Shown here: positions 41,683 to 52,575 of the stretch, one piece after another
How the letters are laid out: each line of letters opens with the position of its first letter
Numbering within the stretch: the stretch's first letter is position 1
Source: Rhynchopus sp. YZ270_cl-10
Taxonomy: Eukaryota > Euglenozoa > Diplonemea > Diplonemida > Diplonemidae
Assembly (NCBI GenBank): GCA_964035575.1
Contig: OZ037843.1
Span: 1,240,001 to 1,304,000, forward strand
DNA: 64,000 nt
Direction of reading: 5' to 3'
Notes under the pieces: model-generated
Seen by the model: the letters and a program-made list of their open reading frames with translations, nothing else
Database searches by the model: none
Told to the model about the DNA's origin: nothing
Program-made: the position numbers and the translations under genes

Positions 41683-43094
41683 TATGAAATAATTATCTTG
41701 TTTTGTTATTGTATTGTTTTTCCTTTTCATTGCCCTTTGCTTGTGCTCCGTGACTCCAATTCAATCAACACTTACAGAAGGGTCAAAGATCATTGGCGTT
41801 CTTCCTTAAAAAAGAGGAGAGCACGTCGAATGAAAACCACGTCGATGGAAAAATTTAGAGAATTGTAGGCTTTTATCATTTCTTTACAACACTCTACGAA
41901 GCAACAATACACGCCTGTGTCAGGTACATTTTATCCTTTTTTTTTTTTGTTGTTCGGATGTAAACGACGAAAATGGATGTAGGACTGCATGGTTGGGTGT
42001 CCACCCAGGGCTTTGTATTCCCACTCTCTACTTGTTGGCTTTCAAATTCGTTGCATGTCATGTGTTGAAATATTTTTGTATACAACAGACGAAGCTGTAC
42101 GTGTACGGTTGTAAGGAAATAATACAAACCGAAATGATTGAGTTCTTTCGGATCGAAGGATTGGCCTTAGTGTGTGTAGTTCGGACGTAAATACTTAGCT
42201 CTTTCTATTAGGTTTTGTTATTCACTGTTTTCCTTTTCATTGCCCTTTGCTTGTGCTCCCCGACTCCAATTCAATCAACACTTACAGAAGGGGTCAAAAA
42301 AGATATTGGCGTTCTTCGTTTAGCCTAAATGTAGTAGATGTGATCAACTATAGTTCAAATTGATTTTTTCTGACCAAGATAAAACAATAAGCTCGCGTTT
42401 CTTTTATCGACCATATTTTATTCTCCCCGCACCCAAAACGTAAACACCACTTTCAATTAGGAAAAAAATGTCTTCCTCTCCTTTTTTCTTAAGTAAGAGA
42501 AAACCGAATGGAGTGGGAACGCTAGTGAGAGCGCAGCGGAAACGATAGTGGGAACGCAACGAGCTTTTTTCTTGCACTCGTTTTTTGTATTTATTGTATT
42601 TTTCGCTTTTATCAAAATAATTTACCATAGTTTCGAGTGCGAAACGTTTCTCCATGTATTGCACGGGAAACAATATGACAAACAGGTGCAGCTCAACTCG
42701 ACCTCGACGTTGGCAAGCCGTGGCCAGCAGCGTGGCATGGCCCCTGGCCTGACACCAAATGTGACCAAATATGGTGACCTACTGTCACCACTTTGAGTTC
42801 CCCCCCCCCATTTTCAACAACCTTCCTTCACCATCCCCTTGCATTTTGCAGCCAAAAATGCAACTAGACCAAAGCTGCAAAAAGTTCCGCGCGCGTAGCG
42901 CGCCCGGGTTTGGGACCCCTTTTTGAATTTCGAGGGGTGGTTAAAGTGGGCCCAGAATCACAGTTCTGACACTATTGTGAGCAACTCACTAGTGGTCGTA
43001 ACCAAAATTTGTATCAATCAAGAACTTGTCCATTTTCTCGAAATGACCCCACTACAGCGAGGGTAGAGCTCGGAAAGCCCGAAAAAGGGCAAAA

Positions 43095-43990
43095 ACCCCA
43101 CCCAAAAAAAGGAAAACAAGTAATTGCTATCGGAAAAAAAACCGGGTGTGCTGTGGAACTCCACTCTGAAAAAGATATAATCTACAACACGCCAGCATTC
43201 TGCTCTTCTGCAGGTATGCTAAAACGCTCTTCGTACGGGATGCCTGCATCTGAAACTTTCAAACAGTGGGTGTCCTCTTCGTCCAGCACCATCTGCTCGA
43301 TCGCGTTATTGGACGTAGTCTCGGCAGGCTCGATAACCATTCGCTCGGGCGGCCTCGGCATGTTCCAGCTCGTAAGTCGTCCACAGGCTCCCACGCATCG
43401 TCGTCATCGGAGCAGTGCGGAAGGCACACAAAATGCACAGACGACAACACGTCGTCGATCGCACCAGGCATCGTCACATCAGCACCTCCAGAAAATCGCC
43501 AGGATGCTATGGTGGTTTCGAAAATCGCGCGGAGTTTTCCACAGCACACCCCGTTTTTTTTCTTAGCAATTAGTTGTTCTTGTTCTAGTTGTTTTCCACA
43601 CACCTTCCTTCAACCCTTGTAGGATCAGTTCGTATTTTTTTCGCGAAAACATGAAATTACACATTTCAAGAGAACTAAAAATTAAAAAGGGTTCGCCCCC
43701 TCAATGGGACGCCGTAAACCATAATTCCTCAGTGTCAGCCGCATCATTTCAATGAAACCAAAAAGTGGCTTATTTGCATTTTTGGGCTCCGCCCGTGCAG
43801 CGGTGGGGTCATTTCGGAAAATTGGACAATTTTTTTACCACTTAAATTTTGAGAAATATGAGCCCGGTTCCTTATACGTGGGGCCCATTTTTGGCCAAAA
43901 TTTTCCTCAAAACCGACGAAATTAAAATTAGACCCCTTACCCCCCCCCAGAATCATTTCAATACACTACCTGTATTGGTTGCTGACGCGT
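43095..43990 (-). repeat. Inverted copy of the 18.38-19.46-kb repeat
   Basis: On the minus strand it carries ATGCAAATAAG and the GTGGTGGGGTCA block, then the decayed acidic ORF (SNNAIEQMVLDEED, IPAEEQNAG). Both outer parts include AAGTAATTGCTA or its complement next to GTGTGCTGTGGA, which hints at inverted ends of one element. Confidence 0.65.
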
Positions 43991-44066
43991 GTATACAGGA
44001 AGGTTGGGAAAACGGGAACATAAATCCAGAATGAATTGCTGTTTTTTCCGAGAACAAGGAGCAACC

Positions 44067-44130
44067 CTGGAGCACACTCTAGCCAGACTAGGGTGGCTAC
44101 ACTAATACAACCACGTTTTCAAAAAAATAA
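44067..44130 (+). repeat. CTACACTAATACAA dispersed repeat, copy 4
   Basis: CTGGAGCACACTCTAG, a small inverted part (CTAG..CTAG), GGGTGG, CTACACTAATACAACCA, then CGTTTTCAAAAA. It lies about 215 bp before the surface-protein ATG. Confidence 0.7.
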
Positions 44131-44343
44131 AAAAAGTACCAGCTACCTGTACCAATTTTCTCTCTCCAGTCCAGAAGATATTTGTCCGTGGTTCGAGATG
44201 TTCTTCTGACCGCTGAAGAGGTTGTTCTGTTCTTGCACGTTCATGAGAGGGTACAGTCGTTTAGGGGAAGGTGCGCAACAGCCACATACACATCACTATA
44301 CACAGTGACTACACAAAAGCGAATCTAGAGAGGGAGACAAACG

Positions 44344-47300
44344 ATGAAGGTTGTGTCACTCAGCGCACTGGCGCTGGTTGTGGGGGTGGTGACTGCTGCA
44401 ACTTCTACACCAGGCAGTGGCAGCATGAGCGGCAGCTACAGTGACAGCAGCATGAGCGGCAGCAGCATGAGCAAGAGCAAGAGCGGCTCGAAGAGCACCA
44501 CGGGAAGCATGAGCGACAGCAGCGATATGAGTGACCTCGGCAACGAACTGTTCGCGTCTGCCGATGACGGGACACTGTGCAAGCACGCCCACGCATGCTT
44601 AGGGCACTGCAAGGACGAGAACTGCAAGAACACCACCCTTGTCTGCGATGCGAGCATCTGCCACAGTACGTGCCTGGACGAGGAGAGCTGTGCACACTCA
44701 CACATGAACTGCCTCCGCCCTCACAATGGGTTGTGCTCCCTGGTGTGCCTGGGGGAGAAGTCGTGCTACGGCTTGACGTCTGCGGAGGACACGAACTACG
44801 CCGGTATTGAACTGGACGACTTCCCTGACGACACGAAGGGCACGCAGTACGGGATGTGGTCACCCGAAGGCACAGCGATGTCGTCGCTCACATGTGGGGG
44901 CACGAAGTCCTGTGCAAACTCGACTGTAGGGTGTGCCGGTTATGAGTGCGGACTCCTCTGCACCGGGAACAATTCCTGTGCCGAACTAGAGTATGCCGTG
45001 TCTGAACGGGCGCAGCGTATCGCAATCGATTGCATGGGCCCTTGGTCGTGCCGGGGTGCGAAGTTCGACCTTGGCGAGTCGATGGAGTGGGCCAACTACA
45101 GCGACAGCAGCATGAGTGGCAGTAACGGCAGCTACAGTGACAGCAGTATGAGTGGCAGTAACGGCAGCTACAGTGACAGCAGCATGAGTGGCAGTAACGG
45201 CAGCTACAGTAACGGCAGCATGAGCGGCAGCAGCATGAGCAAGAGCAAGAGCGGCTCGAAGAGCAACACGGGAAGCATGAGCGACAGCAGCGATATGAGT
45301 GACAGTGGCAGCAGCAGCATACCATACCTCTGGAAGCAAACCACTGTTTCGTGTTTGAACAACGGTTCTTGCTGGGGTGCGAAGGTGGAGTGCCCCGGAT
45401 GGGGTCCTTGCAATGTGGTATGCAGCGGCCAGGACGCCTGTCGCGACATGAGCCTCATGTGCGAGGGCTGCAACTTGTACTGCTTCCTTGGTGACTACTC
45501 GTGCAATGGCATCAATGTCAACGGCAGCTACCTGAGGTACGACCATGCATATGACAGCAACGAGAGCAGCGAACAAAGCGACGGAAGCAGCGATGATGGA
45601 AACGCCGTGTGTGATGACTCGGAGGGCAGAATGGAGGGAGTGGCCAACTGCACTTCTGAAGGGGGGTGTGTGTGCGATGAGGCCGTGTGCAGCGCGATGT
45701 GCACGGCGGAGGGCAGCTGCAATGGGACAAGCATTCTGTGCAACGCGAAGTACTGCAAGCTGGAGTGCTGCGAGGAGAGCTGCCGCGACTCGCACATCAA
45801 CTGCGATGCTGATGTCTGTGACGTGCGCTGCTATGCGAAGGAGTCGTGCGCAAACCTGAAACGTGCTGAAGACACCGAGCACAACATCGACATCCCTGCA
45901 AACCGCGGAGGCACCGGCTACGGCCTCTGGGGATCGCAGAGGGCTGGACTCTCCGACTTCGATTGCACCGGCACAAGCTCCTGCGAGAACTCCACCATTG
46001 GCTGTGCCTCGAGGAGGTGCGAGCTTGAGTGCAGCGCTAACTACGCGTGCAGAGGCACAAAGGTCAATATCTCAGGTGCGTCGGCAGCAGTCGTGTGGTG
46101 CACAGACGATGTTTCCTGTGCTGGTTCGCGTATCAGCTTCGACGCACACTTCCCTGTTATGGAGGAGGAGGCGAAGGCCAGGAACGCGAAGGCCTTGGCG
46201 GATGCTAGCGACAGCAGCAGCATGAGTGGCAGCAACAGCAGCATGAGCGGCAGCTACAGCAGCATGAGCGGCAGCTACAGTGACAGCAGCATGAGCGACA
46301 GCAGCAGCATGAGCGGCAGCTACAGTGACAGCAACATGAGCGGCAGCAGCATGAGCAAGAGCAAGAGCAAGAGCGGCTCAAAGAGCAACACGGGCAGCCA
46401 CAGTGACAGCGGCAGCATGGACATGGACACTCCCACGATCTACTGCACCAGCAACAGTGCGTGCGCGCGCTCTGTCTTCCACTGCTCAGACGACGACGAA
46501 AAATGGTGCAAGCTGTCATGCATCGGTGAGAACTCGTGCCGTGGGGTCAATGTCACTGGCTCATGGGATATTACGTGCTACGGCATTGATGAGGCGTGCA
46601 AGGACCTGGACGACGGTGGCAACGAAGTCTGTGACATGAAGAAGGGCTCGTGCACGAAGTCCAAATCCAAGAGCAAGTCCAAGGACAACAGCGACAGCAG
46701 CGACAGCAGCGACAGCAGCGACAGCGACAGCCTCGACATGCACGAGATGTGTGCTATGTTCGTCGACAAGGCGAGCCCCGGAAACTGCGCTGCGGAAGGC
46801 GGCTGTATGTGCGACCCTGTCGAAAACAAGGACACCTGCACCGAGATGTGCACGAGCCCCCTCGTTTGCGCAAACAGCAGCATCATCTGCAAAACGGAGG
46901 ACCTTTGCAAGCTGGAGTGCTGCGAGGAGAGCTGCCGCGAGTCGCACATTAACTGCGACACGAAGGGGCTGTGCGAGGTGCGCTGCTACGGGAACAGGGC
47001 GTGCTACGGCATGCAGCGTGTCCACGACACAGACTACAGCGGCATCGACCTGCCGGCCGGACTTGCTGGCGAGGGCTACGGTCTGTTCGGAGGCGAGAAC
47101 GCAGAGAAGTCTCTCTTTGAGTGCTCGGGGAACCACTCCTGCGCGTCGTCGAACATTGGCTGCGGGTCTGGCTTCTGCGAGCTGGACTGCAGTGGCCACG
47201 CTGCCTGCGAGAAGGTCGTCTTCAACGTCTCGGACACATCCTCCGCCGCTGTGCACTGCACCAACAAGGGCGCCTGCACGAACACCTCCTTCCACTTCCA

Positions 47301-49266
47301 CGTCAACTTCCCCGGACCTGCCAGCGACGCTGCTGTTGCCAAGGCCGCCACCGCCACCACCGCCACCTCTGAGGTCAACTGCATCGGTGAGGAGGCCTGC
47401 CGTGGCGCCGTTCTGAAGTGCCCTGCCACAAAGTCGTGCAACCTCCACTGCAAGGGAGGCCACGCATGCCACTCCACGAACGTTACTGGTGGGGTCTGGA
47501 AGGTGAAGTGCCATGGTGTGGACCATGCGTGCACGAACATCAGTGCAGACGGGCACGACGTTTGTGACAGCAACGCGACCGCGAACTGCCATGAAGAGAC
47601 CCAGGGTAGTGCCAGCTCTGGTAGTGCGAGCATGGACTCCAGCAGCATGAGCTCGGGTAGCATGGGCAGCAGCATGGGCGGCAGTGCCGGCAGCAGCAGC
47701 GCGTCGCATGCGTGGGGTAGCTACCAGAGCCTCTCCTGCGCGGCGGAGCAGGACTGCCGCTGTGACGACGACGTCTGCCGTGGGCAGTGCAGGGAGGCAG
47801 GCTCATGCAGCAACTCCAGCATCCTCTGCAACGCAAAGGAGGAGTGCAGCCTCAACTGCGTCAAGGAAGGCAGCTGCAAAGACGCGCACGTCAACTGCAA
47901 CACCGCAGGCGTCTGCAACGTGCACTGCATTGGGGACAGGTCCTGCACCGGCCTCAAACGTCCATCGTACTCCCCGTATTGGTACCCCGACATGGCAGGA
48001 AAGCTGTACGGGCTTTGGGGTGCCGCCACCGCGAAGTCGACCCGCTTCACCTGCACCGGAGTCAACTCCTGTGCACAGTCGTCCATCGGATGTGCGTCTG
48101 ACTACTGCGACCTGAGCTGCAAGGGTGCTGCATCGTGCAACCAGACCGTCGCGTACTTCGCGGGCACCAGCGCGAAGGTGCGCTGCAAGAGCACAGACTC
48201 CTGCACAACGTCGGCCTTCAGCTTTATGAACAACGCTGGCCCGGCGAGCATTGGGTGCTATGCGAATTCATCGTGCAAGGGCACGGAGATCACCTGCCCG
48301 GCAGATTCCACATGCACGCTGAAGTGCACAGAGGCCGCCTCTTGCGAGAACCTTGCCATCCAATGCGCCTCAGACACCAACGGACACTGCGAGATCCGCT
48401 GCGAAGGGTCTGCCTGCAGCGGCGTCTACATCACCGGACGTGCCAACGTCGTGTGTGTCGGGGACTGCGGTCTTGAGACGAAGTACTCCGACCTCGTGGC
48501 ACCCATGCCAGGCGACTGTGGGTCCTGGGAGAAGAAGTCGGGCGTCACCGAGACCATCGACTGCGCAACAAATTGCACCAACACCACCGACGTTGCGAAC
48601 GACTGCAGACATTGGTGTCAATGCACCGACACCGCTGCCCCCACCCCTGCCCCGGTCCTTGCCAGCGGGATTGTCGAGGTCCTCAAGAAGGTGTTCGACC
48701 TTGCCCTTGGTGCTCTCTTTGGCTCCTTCAATAGGGTCCTGTTTGTGCAGTACCTGACTGCCATGTTGAGCGCAGTGCTGAACGCATTCCAAATCCATTG
48801 GCTCTGCCCTGCAAGCGCATGCGACGGAGGCTGCCCAAGCAGTGTCTTCGCAAAGATGGCAGGTGGCTGCACCAGCGTTGACTCGACCACTTCCCTGAGA
48901 GAAGCGTTGATTCTGACAGACGCGTCCGGAGGGACCAACGTTATGTTCGAGCCAACTGAGTACTCAGGCACCGCAACCGTTGACGACGTGACCAACACTA
49001 TTAACGACAGAATTGCCAACCCTACCGCAGATGACACCTTCCAACTGCTTGGTGTGACTGAAAGCACGACAGGTGTCCTCGTCACAGCACCCACCCCGGC
49101 ACCTACCTTCGATGACGACGACGAGCTCGCACCTGGCATGATCGGATTGATTGCTGGTCTCAGTGCGCTGGGATGCATTGCGTTGGTTGCCTTTATCGCG
49201 CTCTGTGCCTGTGGCGGAAAGAAGGAGGACGCCAACCTCCCCGTCAAGAATGAGCCTGCTCTGTAG
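44344..49266 (+). CDS. Large Ser/Cys-rich modular surface protein
   Basis: 1640 residues. Signal peptide MKVVSLSALALVVGVVTA, then low-complexity Ser tracts (GSYSDSSMSGSSMSKSKSGS type) alternating with Cys-rich modules. Four large modules can be recognised from their shared core, GYGLWGSQRAGLSDF-like, followed by C.G..SC..S.IGC...C.L.C. They lie at nucleotides about 44845, 45910, 47070 and 48000. A Pro/Thr stem precedes a membrane-proximal region, a transmembrane segment (about 1596-1624, IGLIAGLSALGCIALVAFIA) and a 15-residue cytoplasmic tail. Even Cys spacing suggests many disulphides. It looks like a type I surface glycoprotein; adhesion or protection is a guess, and no known domain was recognised. 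The Ser tracts are imperfect DNA tandem repeats, so their length may vary between strains. Confidence 0.88.
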   Translation: MKVVSLSALALVVGVVTAATSTPGSGSMSGSYSDSSMSGSSMSKSKSGSKSTTGSMSDSSDMSDLGNELFASADDGTLCKHAHACLGHCKDENCKNTTLVCDASICHSTCLDEESCAHSHMNCLRPHNGLCSLVCLGEKSCYGLTSAEDTNYAGIELDDFPDDTKGTQYGMWSPEGTAMSSLTCGGTKSCANSTVGCAGYECGLLCTGNNSCAELEYAVSERAQRIAIDCMGPWSCRGAKFDLGESMEWANYSDSSMSGSNGSYSDSSMSGSNGSYSDSSMSGSNGSYSNGSMSGSSMSKSKSGSKSNTGSMSDSSDMSDSGSSSIPYLWKQTTVSCLNNGSCWGAKVECPGWGPCNVVCSGQDACRDMSLMCEGCNLYCFLGDYSCNGINVNGSYLRYDHAYDSNESSEQSDGSSDDGNAVCDDSEGRMEGVANCTSEGGCVCDEAVCSAMCTAEGSCNGTSILCNAKYCKLECCEESCRDSHINCDADVCDVRCYAKESCANLKRAEDTEHNIDIPANRGGTGYGLWGSQRAGLSDFDCTGTSSCENSTIGCASRRCELECSANYACRGTKVNISGASAAVVWCTDDVSCAGSRISFDAHFPVMEEEAKARNAKALADASDSSSMSGSNSSMSGSYSSMSGSYSDSSMSDSSSMSGSYSDSNMSGSSMSKSKSKSGSKSNTGSHSDSGSMDMDTPTIYCTSNSACARSVFHCSDDDEKWCKLSCIGENSCRGVNVTGSWDITCYGIDEACKDLDDGGNEVCDMKKGSCTKSKSKSKSKDNSDSSDSSDSSDSDSLDMHEMCAMFVDKASPGNCAAEGGCMCDPVENKDTCTEMCTSPLVCANSSIICKTEDLCKLECCEESCRESHINCDTKGLCEVRCYGNRACYGMQRVHDTDYSGIDLPAGLAGEGYGLFGGENAEKSLFECSGNHSCASSNIGCGSGFCELDCSGHAACEKVVFNVSDTSSAAVHCTNKGACTNTSFHFHVNFPGPASDAAVAKAATATTATSEVNCIGEEACRGAVLKCPATKSCNLHCKGGHACHSTNVTGGVWKVKCHGVDHACTNISADGHDVCDSNATANCHEETQGSASSGSASMDSSSMSSGSMGSSMGGSAGSSSASHAWGSYQSLSCAAEQDCRCDDDVCRGQCREAGSCSNSSILCNAKEECSLNCVKEGSCKDAHVNCNTAGVCNVHCIGDRSCTGLKRPSYSPYWYPDMAGKLYGLWGAATAKSTRFTCTGVNSCAQSSIGCASDYCDLSCKGAASCNQTVAYFAGTSAKVRCKSTDSCTTSAFSFMNNAGPASIGCYANSSCKGTEITCPADSTCTLKCTEAASCENLAIQCASDTNGHCEIRCEGSACSGVYITGRANVVCVGDCGLETKYSDLVAPMPGDCGSWEKKSGVTETIDCATNCTNTTDVANDCRHWCQCTDTAAPTPAPVLASGIVEVLKKVFDLALGALFGSFNRVLFVQYLTAMLSAVLNAFQIHWLCPASACDGGCPSSVFAKMAGGCTSVDSTTSLREALILTDASGGTNVMFEPTEYSGTATVDDVTNTINDRIANPTADDTFQLLGVTESTTGVLVTAPTPAPTFDDDDELAPGMIGLIAGLSALGCIALVAFIALCACGGKKEDANLPVKNEPAL

Positions 49267-52177
49267 AGAAAAACATCTTTTTTAAAGGAGGGTCGGTGAC
49301 ATAGCTGAGTACTGTATCCAATCGATGATTTTGTTGACAATAACTGAAAACAATCACAGTGATAGACAAAACAGAGAGAGAAAAAGAGAGTTCCGTGTAA
49401 TTAGAGATAGCCTAGTAGAAGATGAGGGTCAAAGCTCGAAAGAGGGCCCCCATGCAAAAGACTAGGGAATGTTGTGTTTTGTGTGTGGGGGAAAAGATAA
49501 AATAATAGGAAAAGTAAATGGGCGATAATAAAAAAAGACCATTTGATAAAAGAAAGAAACATTTTTAAAAAGGATCAGGTTTACGAATTACTTACACCAA
49601 ATTGTTCGAAGCCAGTAAAGGCGGAAAAAAAAGGGGGGAAATGAATGAAAAACATGGCTTCATAAATATATTCAATATTTTTTTTATAAGACATGTATGC
49701 ATTTCTAAGGAAATTTTTCAGTAACTACGAGTCGTCTTTTCCCTCCCGTGCTCCCCATCTCACTCACACACTGCATCTTCATCAGGAAAATTGTCAAAAT
49801 TCTTTCGTTCAACATTGTGAGCAGCGTTTGGTGATACAAAAAAAAAAAAAAAGTTAGTAGAGTTCATCTTCGGGTGTCTACACTAAAACAACCAAGTTTT
49901 CAAAAAAAAAAAAAAAAAATGTACCTGAGTGTGGGGATGCGTTCAAGAATTAAACTCTTCCCCCCAAACCAGTGCTGTCGTGCCTGATCAGGCTGGTATG
50001 GCATTCGCCATACCTATTAAATTTGGTTTTTTTTCCTGGTAGGGCAAGGTCCGCCCTCCTGCCCTACCAGGATTTTTTTTATTTTATTTTATTTTTTTGA
50101 GGAGGGGTTCGGCAGGCATTTTGCTAACCATCGTTACGAGTTTTTGGCGTTTTTTTTCTCATCGTTTCATCGACCGTGGGAGACCAGAACGCGACTCAAT
50201 TGGTCAAACGCCGAAGGAAAAGGAAGCATGCAGCATGGCGGAAGAAAAAAAAGTAGCGCTTGCAATGCACCCTTCCCATGACATAGTTTGGCTGCAAAAA
50301 TGGTCAATTTTAAGCGCATTTTTTTTTTGAAATGTTGCGTACCGTGGCTTCGCCAGAAACTTTCGTTTTTAGAAAAATACGTAAGTAAACTTTACGGACA
50401 CTGACGTTAATTACGAACGACAGCGCTACTTTATGGCAACATTTTTTAGAAATACCGTGGCTTCGCCTGGAACCTTTGGTTGCCGTGGTTCTTTTATAGA
50501 TCTACTGAGGTTACTGATACGACAGCTGACACCCACTACGGCTTGTGGTTCACCCTCCCCACCCGCCTTTCACGATTTTGTGCATCAGAGGGGAGAAAGA
50601 GCCTGACCTTCTTGCACTGGCAGGGAGTCGCGCGCGCGAAGCGCGCGCAGCGACCGCTTTTACGGGGGGAAAGCTCGGGACCTTTTTTTGCGGGTTTTTT
50701 TTTGGCCTGCCCTACCAGTGCCCTACCTATTAATTTTATTTTCAAAACTCAGCGACAGCACTGCCCCAAACCCCCTTTTCGTCTTTGTTTCCTTTATCCA
50801 AACGGCAAAGTGGATGCGTAATAATTTTTGTATTTTCCTCATTTTCTCTATTTTATTTGACTCTACTTTATTTGCTTACACTTACAGAAGGGGCAGGGGT
50901 CCTAAGAGTGGTAACTTTTACCACTTCTGAAGTGACCTTTTTTATTTTTTTGAAATCCGAAGGTCACTTCGAAGTGACCTTCCCCTTTTTTATTTTTGAA
51001 ATCTGGTGTCACGAAGTGACCTCGGGTGCTTAACATACACCGGGAACACGTTGGAGCTTGTTCTTTGCGAATCTTATTTGAGCATGCTTCGGGTCCGGGA
51101 TTTTTTTTTCCTTTTTTTGCCAAGATCAGTGGTCTGCAGGGCTTGCCACAATGTATAATTTTCGCGCAATTTTTTGAAATGTTGCGTACCGTGGCTTCGC
51201 CAGAAACTTTCGTTTTAGCAAAATACGTAAAGGAAAATTCGCGGAAACTGACGATAATGACCAAAGACAGTGCCATTTTATGGCAACATTTTTTAGAAAT
51301 GTTGCGTACCGTGGCTTCGCCAGGAACCTTTGGGTGCTGTGACCGCCGTTTCTTTTATAAATGCACCGAGGTTACTGATACGAAGGCTGACACCCACTAC
51401 GGCTTGTGGATCACCAGTTACCAAGCTATCAAGGCTGCAGAGGCCTGGGGGAGAGCAGGCTTTCCGCAGGTTGGTCTGATGATACGGCGATAACCAACGT
51501 CTTCCCAGTGTGTATGTCCGAGGATTTGCACCTTTGCAACGACACTTTTTTTGTTGTTACCATACCGCCTCTGAGGGGGGAAAGTTTTTTTTTCCCCCCT
51601 CAAAAAACGAGAAGTGACCTTGAAGTTACCATTTTTATTTTTTTTGAGAACAGCGTTAGGACCCCTGAGAAGGGGTCAAAAAAGATATTTATTCCCCCCA
51701 TTTTCCTCTATTTTATTTGACTTTCACCAAACCATGTGAAGTCAAGGAGTACTACTAGGGGGTGGCTTGCCACTAAGAACCCTTGTCCAAAGTATTACTT
51801 TTTCTTGAAAAGCTCGCTGTACTCAGTAAATTTATGGATGTGCCCCAAAACACATTTTTTTTTTTTTGAACAAGATAAAACCAGGGTATTAGGGTGAAAA
51901 TCCAAAATTCCGGAAAAAACTGGTTTTTCTGGTTTTCTCTCCTGGGTGGCGAAAACTAGTGTTTCCGGCGAAAACCTCCACCGTTGACGGACACAGTCAC
52001 CTTTTCCGGGGTTTTCGGGGGTGGGGTCAGTGTCTTATCCAGGAATCCGATTTCAAAATATTTTTCGGCGCTGCTGACCCAGGGTAGACATTGGGAACAT
52101 AGGGACTGTATTTTTTTTTGCGGAGCAAAAAAATAATATAAAATGGCGCCGCAGGCGAAAATTTTTGAGGGTACGGT
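49267..52177. other. Repeat-rich spacer after the surface protein
   Basis: Contains a CTACACTAATACAA repeat (49853-49910), a block shared with intron 6 (49927-49968), a hairpin CCTGGTAGGGCA/TGCCCTACCAGG (50035-50071), four CCGTGGCTTCGCCA repeats (50345, 50458, 51192, 51312), a GCGCGCGC/GAA hairpin (50630-50648) and the perfect palindrome AAGGTCACTTC/GAAGTGACCTT (50960-50981). No gene is supported. Confidence 0.55.
49853..49910 (+). repeat. CTACACTAATACAA dispersed repeat, copy 5
   Basis: GTAGAGTTCATCTTCGGGTG, then TCTACACTAAAACAACCAAG and TTTTCAAAA followed by an A run. Confidence 0.65.
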
Positions 52178-52575
52178 TAGGGGAGCCTATACCGGTAATT
52201 TTGGCTCCTTTTGATTTTAAATTGAAATTTCTAAGTCTTTTTTGACCTACGACCCCGGCAATGCATTTTTTGGGACTCTGTGGACGCAAATGAGTAAAAA
52301 TTTAAACAAAATGCTGCCCGTTGGCACATTTAAACGCACATTTTGTTGAAAATTGTCATTTTACACTGGATTTGCCTTTGCCATTTTCAGTTTTTTTGCA
52401 GATTTTTTTCAAAAAAAAAATTGAAGAAAAAAGGCTCAAAAGTGCCTGAAACCCGGCGGAAAGTGATTTTTGGTGAGGTATATAGGGTAGTTTCATCTAT
52501 TTTTGGGTTTTTTTGCCGAAAGGCGCCAAATTTTCCGAGCCAAATGAAGGAATAGCCGGTGCATAGGCTCCCCTA
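52178..52575. mobile_element. 398-bp TIR element with 7-bp target duplication
   Basis: The ends TAGGGGAGCCTAT and ATAGGCTCCCCTA are inverted, followed inwards by a CCGG motif on both sides. GTACGGT stands outside both ends, a 7-bp target duplication. The related block at 31950-32060 (other strand) lacks the element and joins the flanks directly, so it represents the empty site. No ORF is recognised. Confidence 0.75.

Larger units (their letters stand above)
40738..44343. other. Repeat-rich spacer between cyclase D and the surface protein
   Basis: No gene is supported. It holds a diverged copy of the 18.38-kb repeat (about 40880-41115), a duplicated segment (41432-41810 and 42167-42325), a MITE (41506-41682), a GCGCGC hairpin with GTA loop (42889-42903), a block shared with 32089-32145 (42835-42892) and an inverted copy of the 18.4-19.5-kb repeat (43095-43990). 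Confidence 0.55.

Noticed and set aside
44356-49340. Long minus-strand ORFs opposite the surface protein and opposite the cyclases
   Set aside because: Shadows caused by GC-rich, repetitive + strand coding sequence. The + strand proteins have signal peptides, membrane segments and conserved motifs.
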